Of a stretch of 64,000 nucleotides of DNA, positions 39,404 through 51,200 are shown one piece after another (position 1 is the stretch's first letter; each line of letters starts with the position of its first letter). The stretch is taken from the NCBI GenBank assembly GCA_023052935.1, contig CM041298.1, positions 55,249,813 to 55,313,812 on the forward strand. Reading direction: 5' to 3'. The notes beneath the pieces are model-generated. The model was not told the origin of the DNA, did not search any database, and saw only the letters and a program-made list of their open reading frames with translations. The position numbers were made by a program, and so were the translations under genes. The DNA comes from Piezodorus guildinii. Its lineage: Eukaryota; Arthropoda; Insecta; Hemiptera; Pentatomidae.

Positions 39404-40736
39404 TTTGTCAATGGATACTGGCACTTAAATACAAAAAGTTATTTAAAAAAAAAAAAAATGTTATTTGAGAAAGGTCAACGTTTGATAAATGGGATTCCTG
39501 AAATCCAACTTGTTTGTACAAAATAATAAACGTTTATTCCCTTTGCAATACTTCATCAGGGGCAAACACAGCATTAAAACACCACTTTTACGACGCATTC
39601 AAACACAACATTGTAGGAATGAAATATATAAAACTGTAACTGAAGTTGTCAAAGTAAATTTGATTAACAGCTAATCTTACAAACTAATACACAACCTAAG
39701 ACACATGTGGTAAACCTTAATGATACCTCTTTTTGATTAAACGCCCAAAGAGGTCATTGCTGTGTACAGGGGGCCGGTTGGAAATTTAGTTGAGGCTATC
39801 CAATTGTATCCTGTTGTATTGTACTGTATCCGAGGCTTGTACTCAGATTAATTTCTTTTATTTCTATTTTACAAGTATGAAGAACTGTTATTAAGTATCT
39901 GGTAATAATTCTGGGATTGGCAATCGTAAAAGTTGAGCTTTTTCAATATGTATTGACATTTTGATGTTTAAAAGATGATTGATCCTGAAATTATTATAAA
40001 ACCATGAGTTTTACGGATAAATTGTGAAATTAATAGTTAAAATTGACTGCCAAAACTAATAATTACCGTCAAATTTAAATAAGCCCTTTGGTTTTTACAT
40101 GTACTCAGAGATACTATCTTCACTTTATTTTACTTTATTATTAGTACTAAATTTTCTTTATTTGTATTGTCATCAGTAGATTTAATTTTCATTTCTCATT
40201 ATCTTTCCGTATTTCTTAAATTTGTATGTATTATTAACCATATCTCCTAATGGCGCAGATATACTTCCCTTATTTTGTTTAAGTATGATGTCATTCATAA
40301 GTAACTTTATCCCATAATATATATACATTTTTTTTTTTTTTTTCAATCAATCAATATCCAAGAGTGAATCAGCTACAGGTGTGAATTTCTTCCACCTCTA
40401 ACGTTCAAGTCTCCTGAGACAATTGGTTATCGTTGCCTATCATATATTTCCTTCCAAACACTGTCAAATAACCCTTACTTCGAGGCGAAGACATTATTGT
40501 TCTGTCCGCTCGGCGATTTTGAAATCCATAAAACCTCAGAAGCTATATTATCCCTAGGGGAAGGGGCTACCCCTTAAAATAACCGAACATATCCTTCCTA
40601 GTTTTCTATTATCCTACATAAATAATAATAATAAATTAAAATGGAAAATTATGATTAAAAACGTTTGTAAACATGTGGCAGTATTTAATTTTAGCAATAA
40701 ACTTGACAAAAAGTTATAGCGATATTCCAACAAGTC
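39404..40736. promoter_or_regulatory. Divergent promoter interval between EFL1 and FBPase-like gene 1
   Basis: The EFL1 start codon at 39403 (-) and the FBPase-like gene 1 start codon at 40737 (+) face away from each other across 1.33 kb. Both 5' UTRs and promoters are therefore expected here. A plausible acceptor-like TTTAAG just upstream of the EFL1 start suggests a possible 5' UTR intron. I do not recognise a TATA box or initiator with confidence. Confidence 0.45.
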
Positions 40737-42189
40737 ATGTTTACAATTAATGAGGTAGAAACACTTATAAAGTCTGTTCCTAGCAAAGAAGAAACAAAAA
40801 GAGTAGAAACACTCAGCAGTTATGTTCTACGACAAAACTTAGCAGTGGGAGAACTTTACTGTTTTATTCACGCAATCGAACTTTCTGTAAAAGCGTTGTC
40901 GTCTAAAATCACAAGGTTTAATTTTTTTAAGTGAGTACAATATGTAAATATTATGTTTATTCACAATACATAAATGTTCGATTTGTATCATTTATAATTT
41001 GTCGACATTTGTATCAATGAAAAATGTTTTCTCGGACTTGGCAGGATTCCAGCAACAGACGTTAGGCCACTATTTTGAAAATAAAAGGCAAATGTTACTC
41101 TGGTGATTATCGATAAGTGACCAGTGACATTTTTGCTTTTGTTTGTTTATTTATTTAACGTCACTTTATGCTACTATGGCTAATCGGACGATGCTACAGT
41201 GGGAATCCTAAATTTTGCCTATCCAGGTTTTATTAGGATAGGGATCTTTAACGAGTACCTGACATCGCACAGGCTCGGGACCACCTTTTAACGTCCCCTC
41301 CGAAGGACGGTATAACTAAGGATTTTTTACTCCCATTAAAAAATCCTAGGACCACCTGCGGGTTTGAACCCGTGACCTTTGGCATAGGAGGCTGTTATGC
41401 TAACCACCCAGCTACTGGTGATCCCCCATTTTTGCTTTTAAATAAATCAGTCAAATAGTTTTGAAGAAAAGTCGTGGACGGCGTACGATGAACAGACGAA
41501 TTTTTAAAAACAAAACTTCATGCGGCAAGTGGTCTAATGCATTTTTAATGGAGTAAAAAAATCCTTAATTATGCCGTTCTTCGGAGGAGACTTAAAATAA
41601 ATAAACTGATAAAATAGAGTCCGACAAAATGATCAATACATGAAGATATATATAATGAAAATAGTACTTCAGGTTTATATTAGCATAATGAATAATAGTA
41701 AACTTCAGGTTTAATTAAGCATACATAATTTAAGAAAACACAAGATTAAAAGGTACTGATAAATGTACATAACGTCTAATAGGAAGTGTTATGGTTTTGG
41801 TTAACACTAATAGTTATTGACAACACTGTCGGTACTTTCTAATTATGTTATATATTACACACAACCTCTTTTTAAGCAAGTTATTTCAAAATTTTAGAAA
41901 GTGACCATCGTTCCTGTAAGTCTATCAGTAAGATAAAGGGAGATACTCTGAAATATATAACAATATTATCGAACAAAAATTATTATTGAGAGAAGGTGGT
42001 TGAGGTGCAGTCAATTTAACACACAATTAAGCGTAAACTTAATTATTGGTGCGACGTTTCAGCCTGAATTATAGGCCTTCTTCAGGTGGTTGTGTGAGCT
42101 GAGAGGCGTCAATTAACGTTGATCTATAAAATATTTATAGATATATAAATATCTATAAAATAAAAAAATATTATTATTTTCCTTTATTG

Positions 42190-42265
<76 letters not shown>

Positions 42266-45200
42266 TTTTTTAGTTTCAGCGATAGTTATTTCCATTCAGA
42301 AAAAACAGACAATTTATCAATTGATCCTTTTCATAAAGGATGTTCTAGTGAAGCTACGAAACTTCAGTTTATAAAACATTTAGAAGAAATGGTTGTGCAT
42401 GTCATAGGAGATAGTGGATTGGTCCAGTACATGATTAGCAAATACACGGAGGAAATAATGAAGGTTAAACTTTTTAGTTAAATGAAAATAGAACTAATGA
42501 AGAAATTTCTGAAATAAATACTCAATTGAGACATATAATTCATGCCAGATAATTCCTTACTGCAGGTGGATTGTCATATCCCTGGTAATTATGTAGCTTG
42601 CTTCAATGTACTTGACGGAAGGAAAAATCTTGCAGATCATTTACCTGTTGGAGCTACATTTGCTTTATACAAGTAATAAATCATTTAAGTTAAATAATTA
42701 TAGTTGGTTTTCATTTAATCAATAAACTCCTCTCGCCAATAAACCAAAATAATTTATAAAATACCGTGGTGATTATATAAATAAAAACGCTGCAAACTAT
42801 TACACAATGGTTTATTATTTCCAAATAATCATATTAGGGTATGCCTGTTTATAGCTGCTAACATGTTAGATTTTTCTCTATCTTCAATAATAACCGAGAT
42901 TTGTTAAATTACATCTATTATAATTTGTGACTTGACTTTATAGATCAATTTTTTTTCCCTGCTTATCGTGCTTCTAAAACTCTCGACATATTACTCTCTA
43001 TCTTCTAAAATAACTGAGTTATGGAAGTATATATGCGTAAAATTTCAATTTTTTTTTTCTGTTTTATAATTATTTGCGGGTTTTTAATTTAAAAAACACT
43101 ATTAATTTTTTCAGATTTTCTTTTATTCGTCATTCGGGTTCTACGTATCTTGAAGCCTTGAGGGCTTAAATTTTGAGAGGGGGGAGGGTAATATTTTTTT
43201 TTTTTTTTTTTATTGGTCGATTGCGAAGGTTTATCGTTTTCAGTAATAAGCCAAAAATTTATAAGTACAATTTTAAATGATTTATATCAATACGTACAGA
43301 ATCATTAAAACGCAATATACAAGTTTTGGGTCATTCTGTCGGTTGAGAGGTTATAAGCAATTCATATTCATACCGCATATTCATTTTCATAAGCAAAATA
43401 AGTCTATCAAAACATTTCATTTTTGATACAGGTGTTAATGAAGCATACTGATTTCAGGTTACACCCAGAAGGAGATCTGGATTTGGCCACTTTATTGGGT
43501 AACTCTATAACAATAGCTGGTTATGCTATATTTGGTACCTGCACAAAGTTGATGTTAGCTTTTGAAAATCGAGGTGTCCATGAATTTTATCTCGATCGAG
43601 TAGGTATCACATTAAAAATTACATGTCTTACTTATTGGTATACACGGAGGAGTTGAACCCGTTAAACAATACAAGATCACCATAAAATTAATAAAGATGG
43701 AGTTTTGTTGACCGTTGAGAAATTAGATGAGGAAGATGGTTGGGGGTGCGGTCATAAATTAGATACACACATTTAAAATAAGTGCTATTTTAATTATGTG
43801 CCGACGTTTCGGCCTACAATGTGGGCCTTCATCAGGGCTAAAAGAAACAAGATAACAACCAATGTAATTATAGACTTAATAATGCTTTAGGTATATAATC
43901 AGTCTGGCTTTAACCTTTCATGTGTCCACATCGTTCTCCGCTCGCTTCGAATTCAATCTGTTCTTACTTTTCGTCAGTTACCACTATCTGCTATAGTAAG
44001 TAGTTATTAATCTTATAGTTACTCTTATAACTAAGTGGTAAGACATATAGTCAAGAAACACTATCAGTTTAGAAATTTATTTCCGAGATAGAATTATTAA
44101 TAGAAGTATAGCATTAGGACAGGCAGTGCGCTGGTGAAGATTATACCTTATCAGTCCCCACTTCTCCTGGAGCTCCCCACCACCGTCTTCACCTCTCATT
44201 CACGTAGAATACTTCGTAATGGCCGTATGCCCAGTATGCAATACGTCGATCGCCAGAGACGAAAAATCGGGCATCACGTGCTGCCAATGTAAAATTTTAT
44301 TTCACTTGAAATGCATCAATATCACGGACCAATCACAAATAAATAAAAAAACATATAAATGCATTTCTTGTGAAAATAAAAAATATAGTGTACCCATTAG
44401 TAAAAATATGGAGGAAAACATAACTGCAATTTTGGTCGAAATCTCAAAAACAACGGATGACGTCAAGGAAATAAAAAATACGATGAATGGCCAAGGAGAC
44501 ATAATATTCGAAAATGCAGAGAGATTGAAATCAATGGAGGAACGAAATAGAAAACAAGATGAACTTATCGAAAGGCTCCTCGCCGAAAACAAAAATTTAA
44601 AATCTCAAATAAAAACAATGGAAGCGAGAATGAATCAAGTGGAACAAGCCCAGCTTTCACACTCGATTGAAATAAGAGGTGTTCCGTTGAGGACGGGAGA
44701 ATCAACGGAGGGTGTGGTCTGTTCTGTCGGGGCTGCCCTGGGCGTCAAGCTCAAAGCTGAGGACTTTGACCTCGTGGAGAGAAAAAGGCCGAAAGGAGAG
44801 GACCCTCGTCCGCCTTCGATTGTCGTGCGATTTGTTCGCCAGGCGGTCCGGGACGAGATGATCCGCCTCCGGAAGGTGAAAAGGGACTTCACCACGAGGC
44901 ATCTCAACTGGGACAGCGACGACAGGATTTACATCAGCGAGGAGATGACTGCGGGCAACAGGCGTTTATACTGGCTGGCTAGGCAGAAGAAGGCCGCCGG
45001 CAAAGTGAAGTACGTCTGGTTCGCCCGAGGTCGCGTCCGTTGTCGACGAGAAGATGGTTCACCCGTAATGATCATCAACCAACCCGATGATCTGGAGGGC
45101 TTCCAATGACAGTTATGTTTTCGTTATTACACTTTAGAATACTTTATTTATTCATTGTTTTCTTTTCTCCAAATTTGTTTATTATTTTTTTTTTTTATTT

Positions 45201-48200
45201 CAAAAGAATACTATTATTTTTCTCCAAAGGCTCTTTTGTATTTTTTATTATCATCAACTACTTTATATTAATTTTCACTTATATTTCTATTATGTCTTTA
45301 GCGTCTTCCTCTCATACTCGGTTTTTTTTTTTCATCTCCTTTCCTAAATGGCTAATGTTTTAACCTCCTGTCATGTTAACGCCCAGTCTCTACCTGCCCA
45401 CTTCGACGAATTCCTTCACTATTTCTCCCATAACTTTTATCACATTATCGCAGTCTCCGAAACATGGCTAAAACCCAATATTCCTTCCTCTTCCGTCTCC
45501 CTTCCTGACTATTCCTTTATCCGCCATGACCGGATTGGCCGGACTGGCGGTGGTGTAGGACTTTATGTCCACAATAGCCTTAAATCCTGTGTCCTAGATC
45601 TGTCATCCCAATCCGATTCTTCCCATATTGAATTCCTTTTCGTTGAAATATCCTGTAACACACAATCTCTCCTTTATGCAGTGGTGTATCGCCCTCCTCT
45701 GGTCCCATTTGACCCGTCCTTTGAATCAATCCTCTACACATTTGTCCCTCTATTTAATAATATCATAATCTGTGGTGATTTTAACACCAACTTCCTTACC
45801 GACTCCAAAGAAAAACTCTACCTGGATAACCTCTTCTTCTCTCTCAACCTATTCATCGTTCCATATGCTCCAACTCACCACACTCATCACTCCGACACTT
45901 GGTTGGACCTCCATATTATCGATTCAGCTCATAACCTTCTTTCCGCTTCACAACTGCCTGTTCCATTCCTATCATCTCACGACCTTATTCAATTATCATA
46001 TAATTTCCAAACCTCAGCATTCCTTCCTAAAACCCTAACTTTCCGAAACTTAAATTTCCTTACCCGTGATATTATTGCACCAAATATTGAAACCCTAAAT
46101 TGGGATTCACTTTATACCTGTTCTTCCATCGATTCAATGGTCCACATTCTCACCTCTAATCTTCTAAGTATCCTCGACATCCATGCTCCGCTCAAAACCC
46201 GCACCTTCCGTCGCCGCCCCGCTCCTTGGATGAGTCCAGAAATAAAAGACTTACAAAAGAGGCGTGAGGCAGCCCGTAGACGCTTTAGACGTACTAGACT
46301 GACAGATGACTATCAAGCGTACAGGGCACTCCGCAATCTGACTCAGGCGACAATCAGACAAGCGAAAACCAACTACTTTCATGCAGCCTTCTCTTCCACT
46401 CCCGATTCCAAGTCAAAATGGCAGCTCCTCCGTAAACTCTCACTCTGCAAATCCTCTTCCTCACTGGCCTTTCAAGTCTCACCCGATGAATTAAACTCCT
46501 ACTTTTCATCTCCCATCTCGGACAATTCTTCACCGTCTTCTTCCAACTTCTCTTCTATCCCATCATTCAACCCACATAATTTTTATTTTTCCGACATTTC
46601 ACCAACTGACCTTCTCTCCTCTCTACTGAAATCTCATACCAATTCTATAGGATTTGATGGAATTCCTGTAAAACTGTTAAAATTATGCCTTCCTGAAATC
46701 CTACCAATTCTTTTATTTATATATAACTTTTCCCTCCAAAATTCCGTATTTCCCACTACTTGGAAAAAAGCAATAGTCCATCCTATTAGTAAAACTTCCA
46801 ACCCTACTTCCCCTAAAGACTATCGCCCTATTTCCATCCTCTCGAACCTCTCTAAGCCTTTAGAAAGAATAGTTCAGACACAATTATCAAATTTCCTTGA
46901 AAATTCTAAACTTCTTGATCCTTTCCAATCTGGCTTCCGACCCGGCTTTTCCACACAATCCGCTCTCCTCAAAATCACTAATGACATACACACTGCTATG
47001 GACGAAACGAAACTGACCGTGCTAATACTACTGGACTTCTCGAAAGCATTTGACTCCCTAGACCACTCCATCCTTTTCTCCAAACTAAAGTCTCTATCCT
47101 TTTCAAACAGCACTATCAGGTGGTTTCAATCATTTCTTTCTGATAGAACCCAAGCTGTCACTATTCCTAACCATCCTCTATCTTCCTTTCGAGCCCTCTC
47201 GGCAGGTGTGGCCCAAGGCTCAAGCATCTCTCCGCTTCTTTTCAATTGTTATATCAATGACCTTCCCAATTCTATCCATCACTGTTCCCACCATCTATAC
47301 GCTGACGATTTCCAGATATATTTATCCTTCTCTCCCTCCGAATCACTAGTAGCATTTGCAAATATTCAAGAAGACCTTGATAGAATCTGTGCCTGGGCAA
47401 ACCTTAATAAACTGATGCTAAACCCTGTGAAAACCCAGGCCATTCTAATTGGTTCCAATTCCCTCCTCAGATCCTATACCACATTTCCAAGTCTCACCCT
47501 TAATGATCACCCTATTACCTTCACCTCCTCAGTCAAAAACCTGGGTATTACTATTGACCAAACCCTTTCCTGGAAACCCCATATTGCCCAAATTTCCCGA
47601 AGAACAATAAGTACCCTCAAATATTTCCATCGTTCCCGCCATCTTCTTCCACTATCCATCCGTAACCTCCTTATATCCGCACTTGTTTTCCCCCACTTTG
47701 ACTATTGCTGCTTAGTATATGGTGGCCTCCCGACGGGGCTTGAGGACAGACTAAAACGAATTATGAACATATTGTTAAGATTTGTCCTCAGTACTCCGAA
47801 GAGGTCTCATGTAACCCATTTTTACGGCGAGTTGAAGTGGCTCCTTCCCCCAATCCGCAGACAATATTTCCTAGGAGCATACCTTTACCAAATCATTAAC
47901 TCCCAACACCCTCCATACATTTACAGTCTCCTCCAATTTAAATCTTCAGTCCATTCACTTGAAACAAGATCCCGCCATTCCGATCTTTACTTTCCTACCC
48001 ATAGAACTAAAACATTTGATCGTTCCTTCCTTGTCCGCTCCTCTACTTTCTGGAATTCTCTACCTACTCTTATCCGCCATGCTGCTTCTCTCTCCTCATT
48101 CAAATCCCAACTTTTCCAATACCTTTTATTATCCCAAAAAGACGCTTAAAAACTGTGATATTTATATTACTTACATCACACTTTGAAAGTGATATTTGTT

Positions 48201-51200
48201 TATAGTATATATTTAAACGATGCTATCTATTCATTTATATTTAAGTTTGTTCAACACAATATTTTCTAGGAATTGTTTTTATTTTATGTTATCATTGTAT
48301 ATATTTTTTTTCTTGTATATATGTGTGTATATGCGTGAGTAATATACACACATAAATTAACCCATACATGTAATTAGTAGAAATTATGTTCCTTCGGTCT
48401 GTTGGCCAGACATGCTGAATACTTAAACTGTACAAAGCTGTTATTCTTAGGGGACCCAGTCCCAGAATAAAAATTATTTTCTATTCTATTCTATTCTATT
48501 CTAATAATAATATGACAGTGATAAAATATGGGAACATAAATAAAATTAAATGTAAAATGATAATAAGATGACAGTTATGAAGTATGGAAATAAGGTGACA
48601 GTTATAAAGTATGAAAATAAACAAAATTAAGATGATAGTTATAAAGTATGGAAGTAAACATAATTGAGATGATAATATTGTAATGAGAATATATAAAGAG
48701 AGACTAAGCAAATGAAAAAATTACAAAGGAAAAATATGTGAACAATTAAAATTTTAAATATTAACAATTTTGAAGTGATCTATGACGGTAATATATTAAA
48801 AACATAGCTAAGAGTATAGGTAATATATAAAAAAACATAATTATTAAAAAAGAGAAACAGTATGAATAAAAAATAATTTTAAATTTTAAAATAATGTAAT
48901 ATTAAACTTAGAATTATATGTCAGGATATGTAACAGAGAAAGATATGAGTATGGAAAGAGGGAGAAAGAAATGGGGTGGAAAGAAAAGAGATCCTAACCG
49001 CACTACCGCACCCCCAACCATCTTCCTCATCTAAAATTAATAAAATTTTCACCAAAAAGTAATTTTAAAAAAATAGTCAGTGGTACATAATATTTAATTC
49101 TCTTTCTCTATATGCTGCCTAGTCCCTTGGAGAATTTATTGTCCAGAACTCTGATAAAGTGATCCCAAAAAGAGGGATATGTTATTCTGCCAATGAAGGA
49201 ACTACTGCAGGTTGGGATGAAGCCACGCTGATTTATTCTAACCGCAGAAAAGATCCAAGGGTGAGATATTATTATTTATTTTATTTCCTTTTTTACCCTT
49301 CTATTGTCGGACTTTTATTGTTTGCTACACTCGCCAGAAGTGCCAACGTAATATCGTAATAGCGCTTTATTTGTCGCATTGTGAGAAAACTTCATCTCTA
49401 AATAAATTTATAAATGATCTAATTTGATTGTAAATGATCAAATTTCATTGACTAAGAATTTGTAAACGGTTTGGGTCTTACATTTTACACATTCTACACA
49501 GATGTGTGCTGAGACTTTATTTTAGTTTACATTGGAGCGATAAGATGGACATTCGGCACTAGGCACTCTTCTAGGTCCATAGTCGAACTGTTTATGATAG
49601 TTATCTAAGAGTTCGTATGCCACGCAGTTCAGTTATTTATAATTGTGTTATTCATATTATGTTAAATTTATATTGAAGAATCATTATCATCGCTTTCTTC
49701 TCCATTTCTTCCCGAATACATGGCATTTTTACTTTCACTTACTATATATAGTAAGGGAAAGTATTGCGATCGTTAAAATTTTCGAATTCCAGTTTTCAAC
49801 GGAAATACACATTTTAGGGTCCTCTGAGTCCAAATGACCAAGTCCCGCAAAAAGGTCTGTGTGTGTGTGTGGTAACTCCCGGGCGGAAACCGTAGGCCCT
49901 ATGAAAGTGAAATTTCATATTTAAGACAAATATACGCCGGAGACGTTACGAAACCTTTTTTATCAAAATGAGCTAACCAGAAGAGCCACTTTACACCATG
50001 CATTTTGCACCTTTTTTCGATTTTCTCGAAAACGGTTCCGACGATTTTAATTAAACTCGCTATGTCGATGTAAAATTTAATGGACTTTAATATAATTTAG
50101 GTTTCATTCAGATTAAAATGGTCTGACAGAGCTCAAATGCCGATATTTTAAATTTTCTTCTCTAAAGTACCTTTAATTTTGTTGATTCTATAAAAATAAC
50201 TATATTATCTTGTTACCACTGATAAAAACAGCTAAATATGCACTTTGAGCGAATTTGAAAAGCAACTAAAGGAGAAAAATGAAAAAATATTTTTTTAATG
50301 CAATTTTTTGTTTTTGAACATAAGAACAGTAATATACAACATGTAATGATATACTGTTAGAAAGCTAAAGTTTTTAGAAAAAATATTGTCTTATACTCAA
50401 GCTTCTAAAAGTTAATGGAGAGTGATGAAAAGGCGATAAAACTAACTGATTATATTAGATAATAATATAATAGATTTTTTGATAAAACACATGTTTCTAT
50501 ATAAATTCAATTTAATTAATTCTTTAATAGTTTCACGTATTTTTATCTCTAACTGTATTTGAAAATTCTTTCATTGATTTTAAAAATGGAGGTAAGTGAA
50601 AGTCGTGTGTTGCACGCACCAGATTTTTAATGATGTAAATATCATTTGTAGTTCAGTTTTTATAAGTTTTTTTCTAAATCGTTGCATGTATGTCAAATTC
50701 GGTCGGTTATCTTCGGGTAGGCACTCGTTTTTCGTCCGACACTAAAAGGGTTAATACTGCAGCGGACATAAAAATGATAATCAATGGTTTTTGGTAAATT
50801 TCGATTAGTTAAATTTTGTCTTGAGCGTAAAAATTATCTCGCAAATGTTTAGTTCTTCCATGTTAATCTAGACAGTGCGTCTAATTGAGGTTTTCCTTGA
50901 TCATCCGATTGAAGTATCAGGAAGCCTTAATAAGTACCTATCACTTCTGAAACATTAGAAGCTGGAAGGATAAAGACAGAAGTATCCGCTTGTCGGGGAC
51001 AAACCTAAAGACGTAAGGTGTAATCACAAACGGTGTAGTCACCACCAGACATCGGTAAGTCCGGTGGAAATTAGCACTCAGGCACATTAACTAGAAGCAA
51101 TAAATCGGAATTATCAGGACTTCGATTTGCTAGAGAACATAAATTCAGTCGACTATTATGTACTAATACGCACAGGAATGTGGATGATAGAGTAGTTTAT

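Larger units (their letters stand above)
43900..48504 (+). mobile_element. CR1-like non-LTR retrotransposon, apparently intact
   Basis: A 5' UTR (boundary approximate) is followed by ORF1 (44219-45109), a 238-bp spacer, ORF2 (45348-48149), a ~330-bp 3' UTR and a TTCTA pentanucleotide tail at about 48478-48503. Both ORFs are free of stops, unlike all other LINE copies in the window, so this is the youngest copy. It lies in intron 4 of FBPase-like gene 1 in the sense direction. It is bracketed by the 30-bp inverted repeats at 43723-43752 and 49005-49034. Confidence 0.85.

Noticed and set aside
39404..39424. Upstream start for EFL1 reading MPVSIDK before MRLVSQ
   Set aside because: The first codon there is GTG, not ATG. 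The first ATG with a good context (ACAAAATG) is at 39403, and the protein from there matches the family.
39484..39740. Possible hammerhead-like core near 39550 (TTCATCAGGGG)
   Set aside because: The CTGATGA box is present on the minus strand, but there is no paired stem and the GAAAC box is disrupted.
43423..43457. Earlier acceptor (GATACAG at 43433-43435 region) for exon 4 of FBPase-like gene 1
   Set aside because: Joining there after a phase-2 donor gives an immediate stop. The acceptor at 43456-43457 keeps frame and matches the family.
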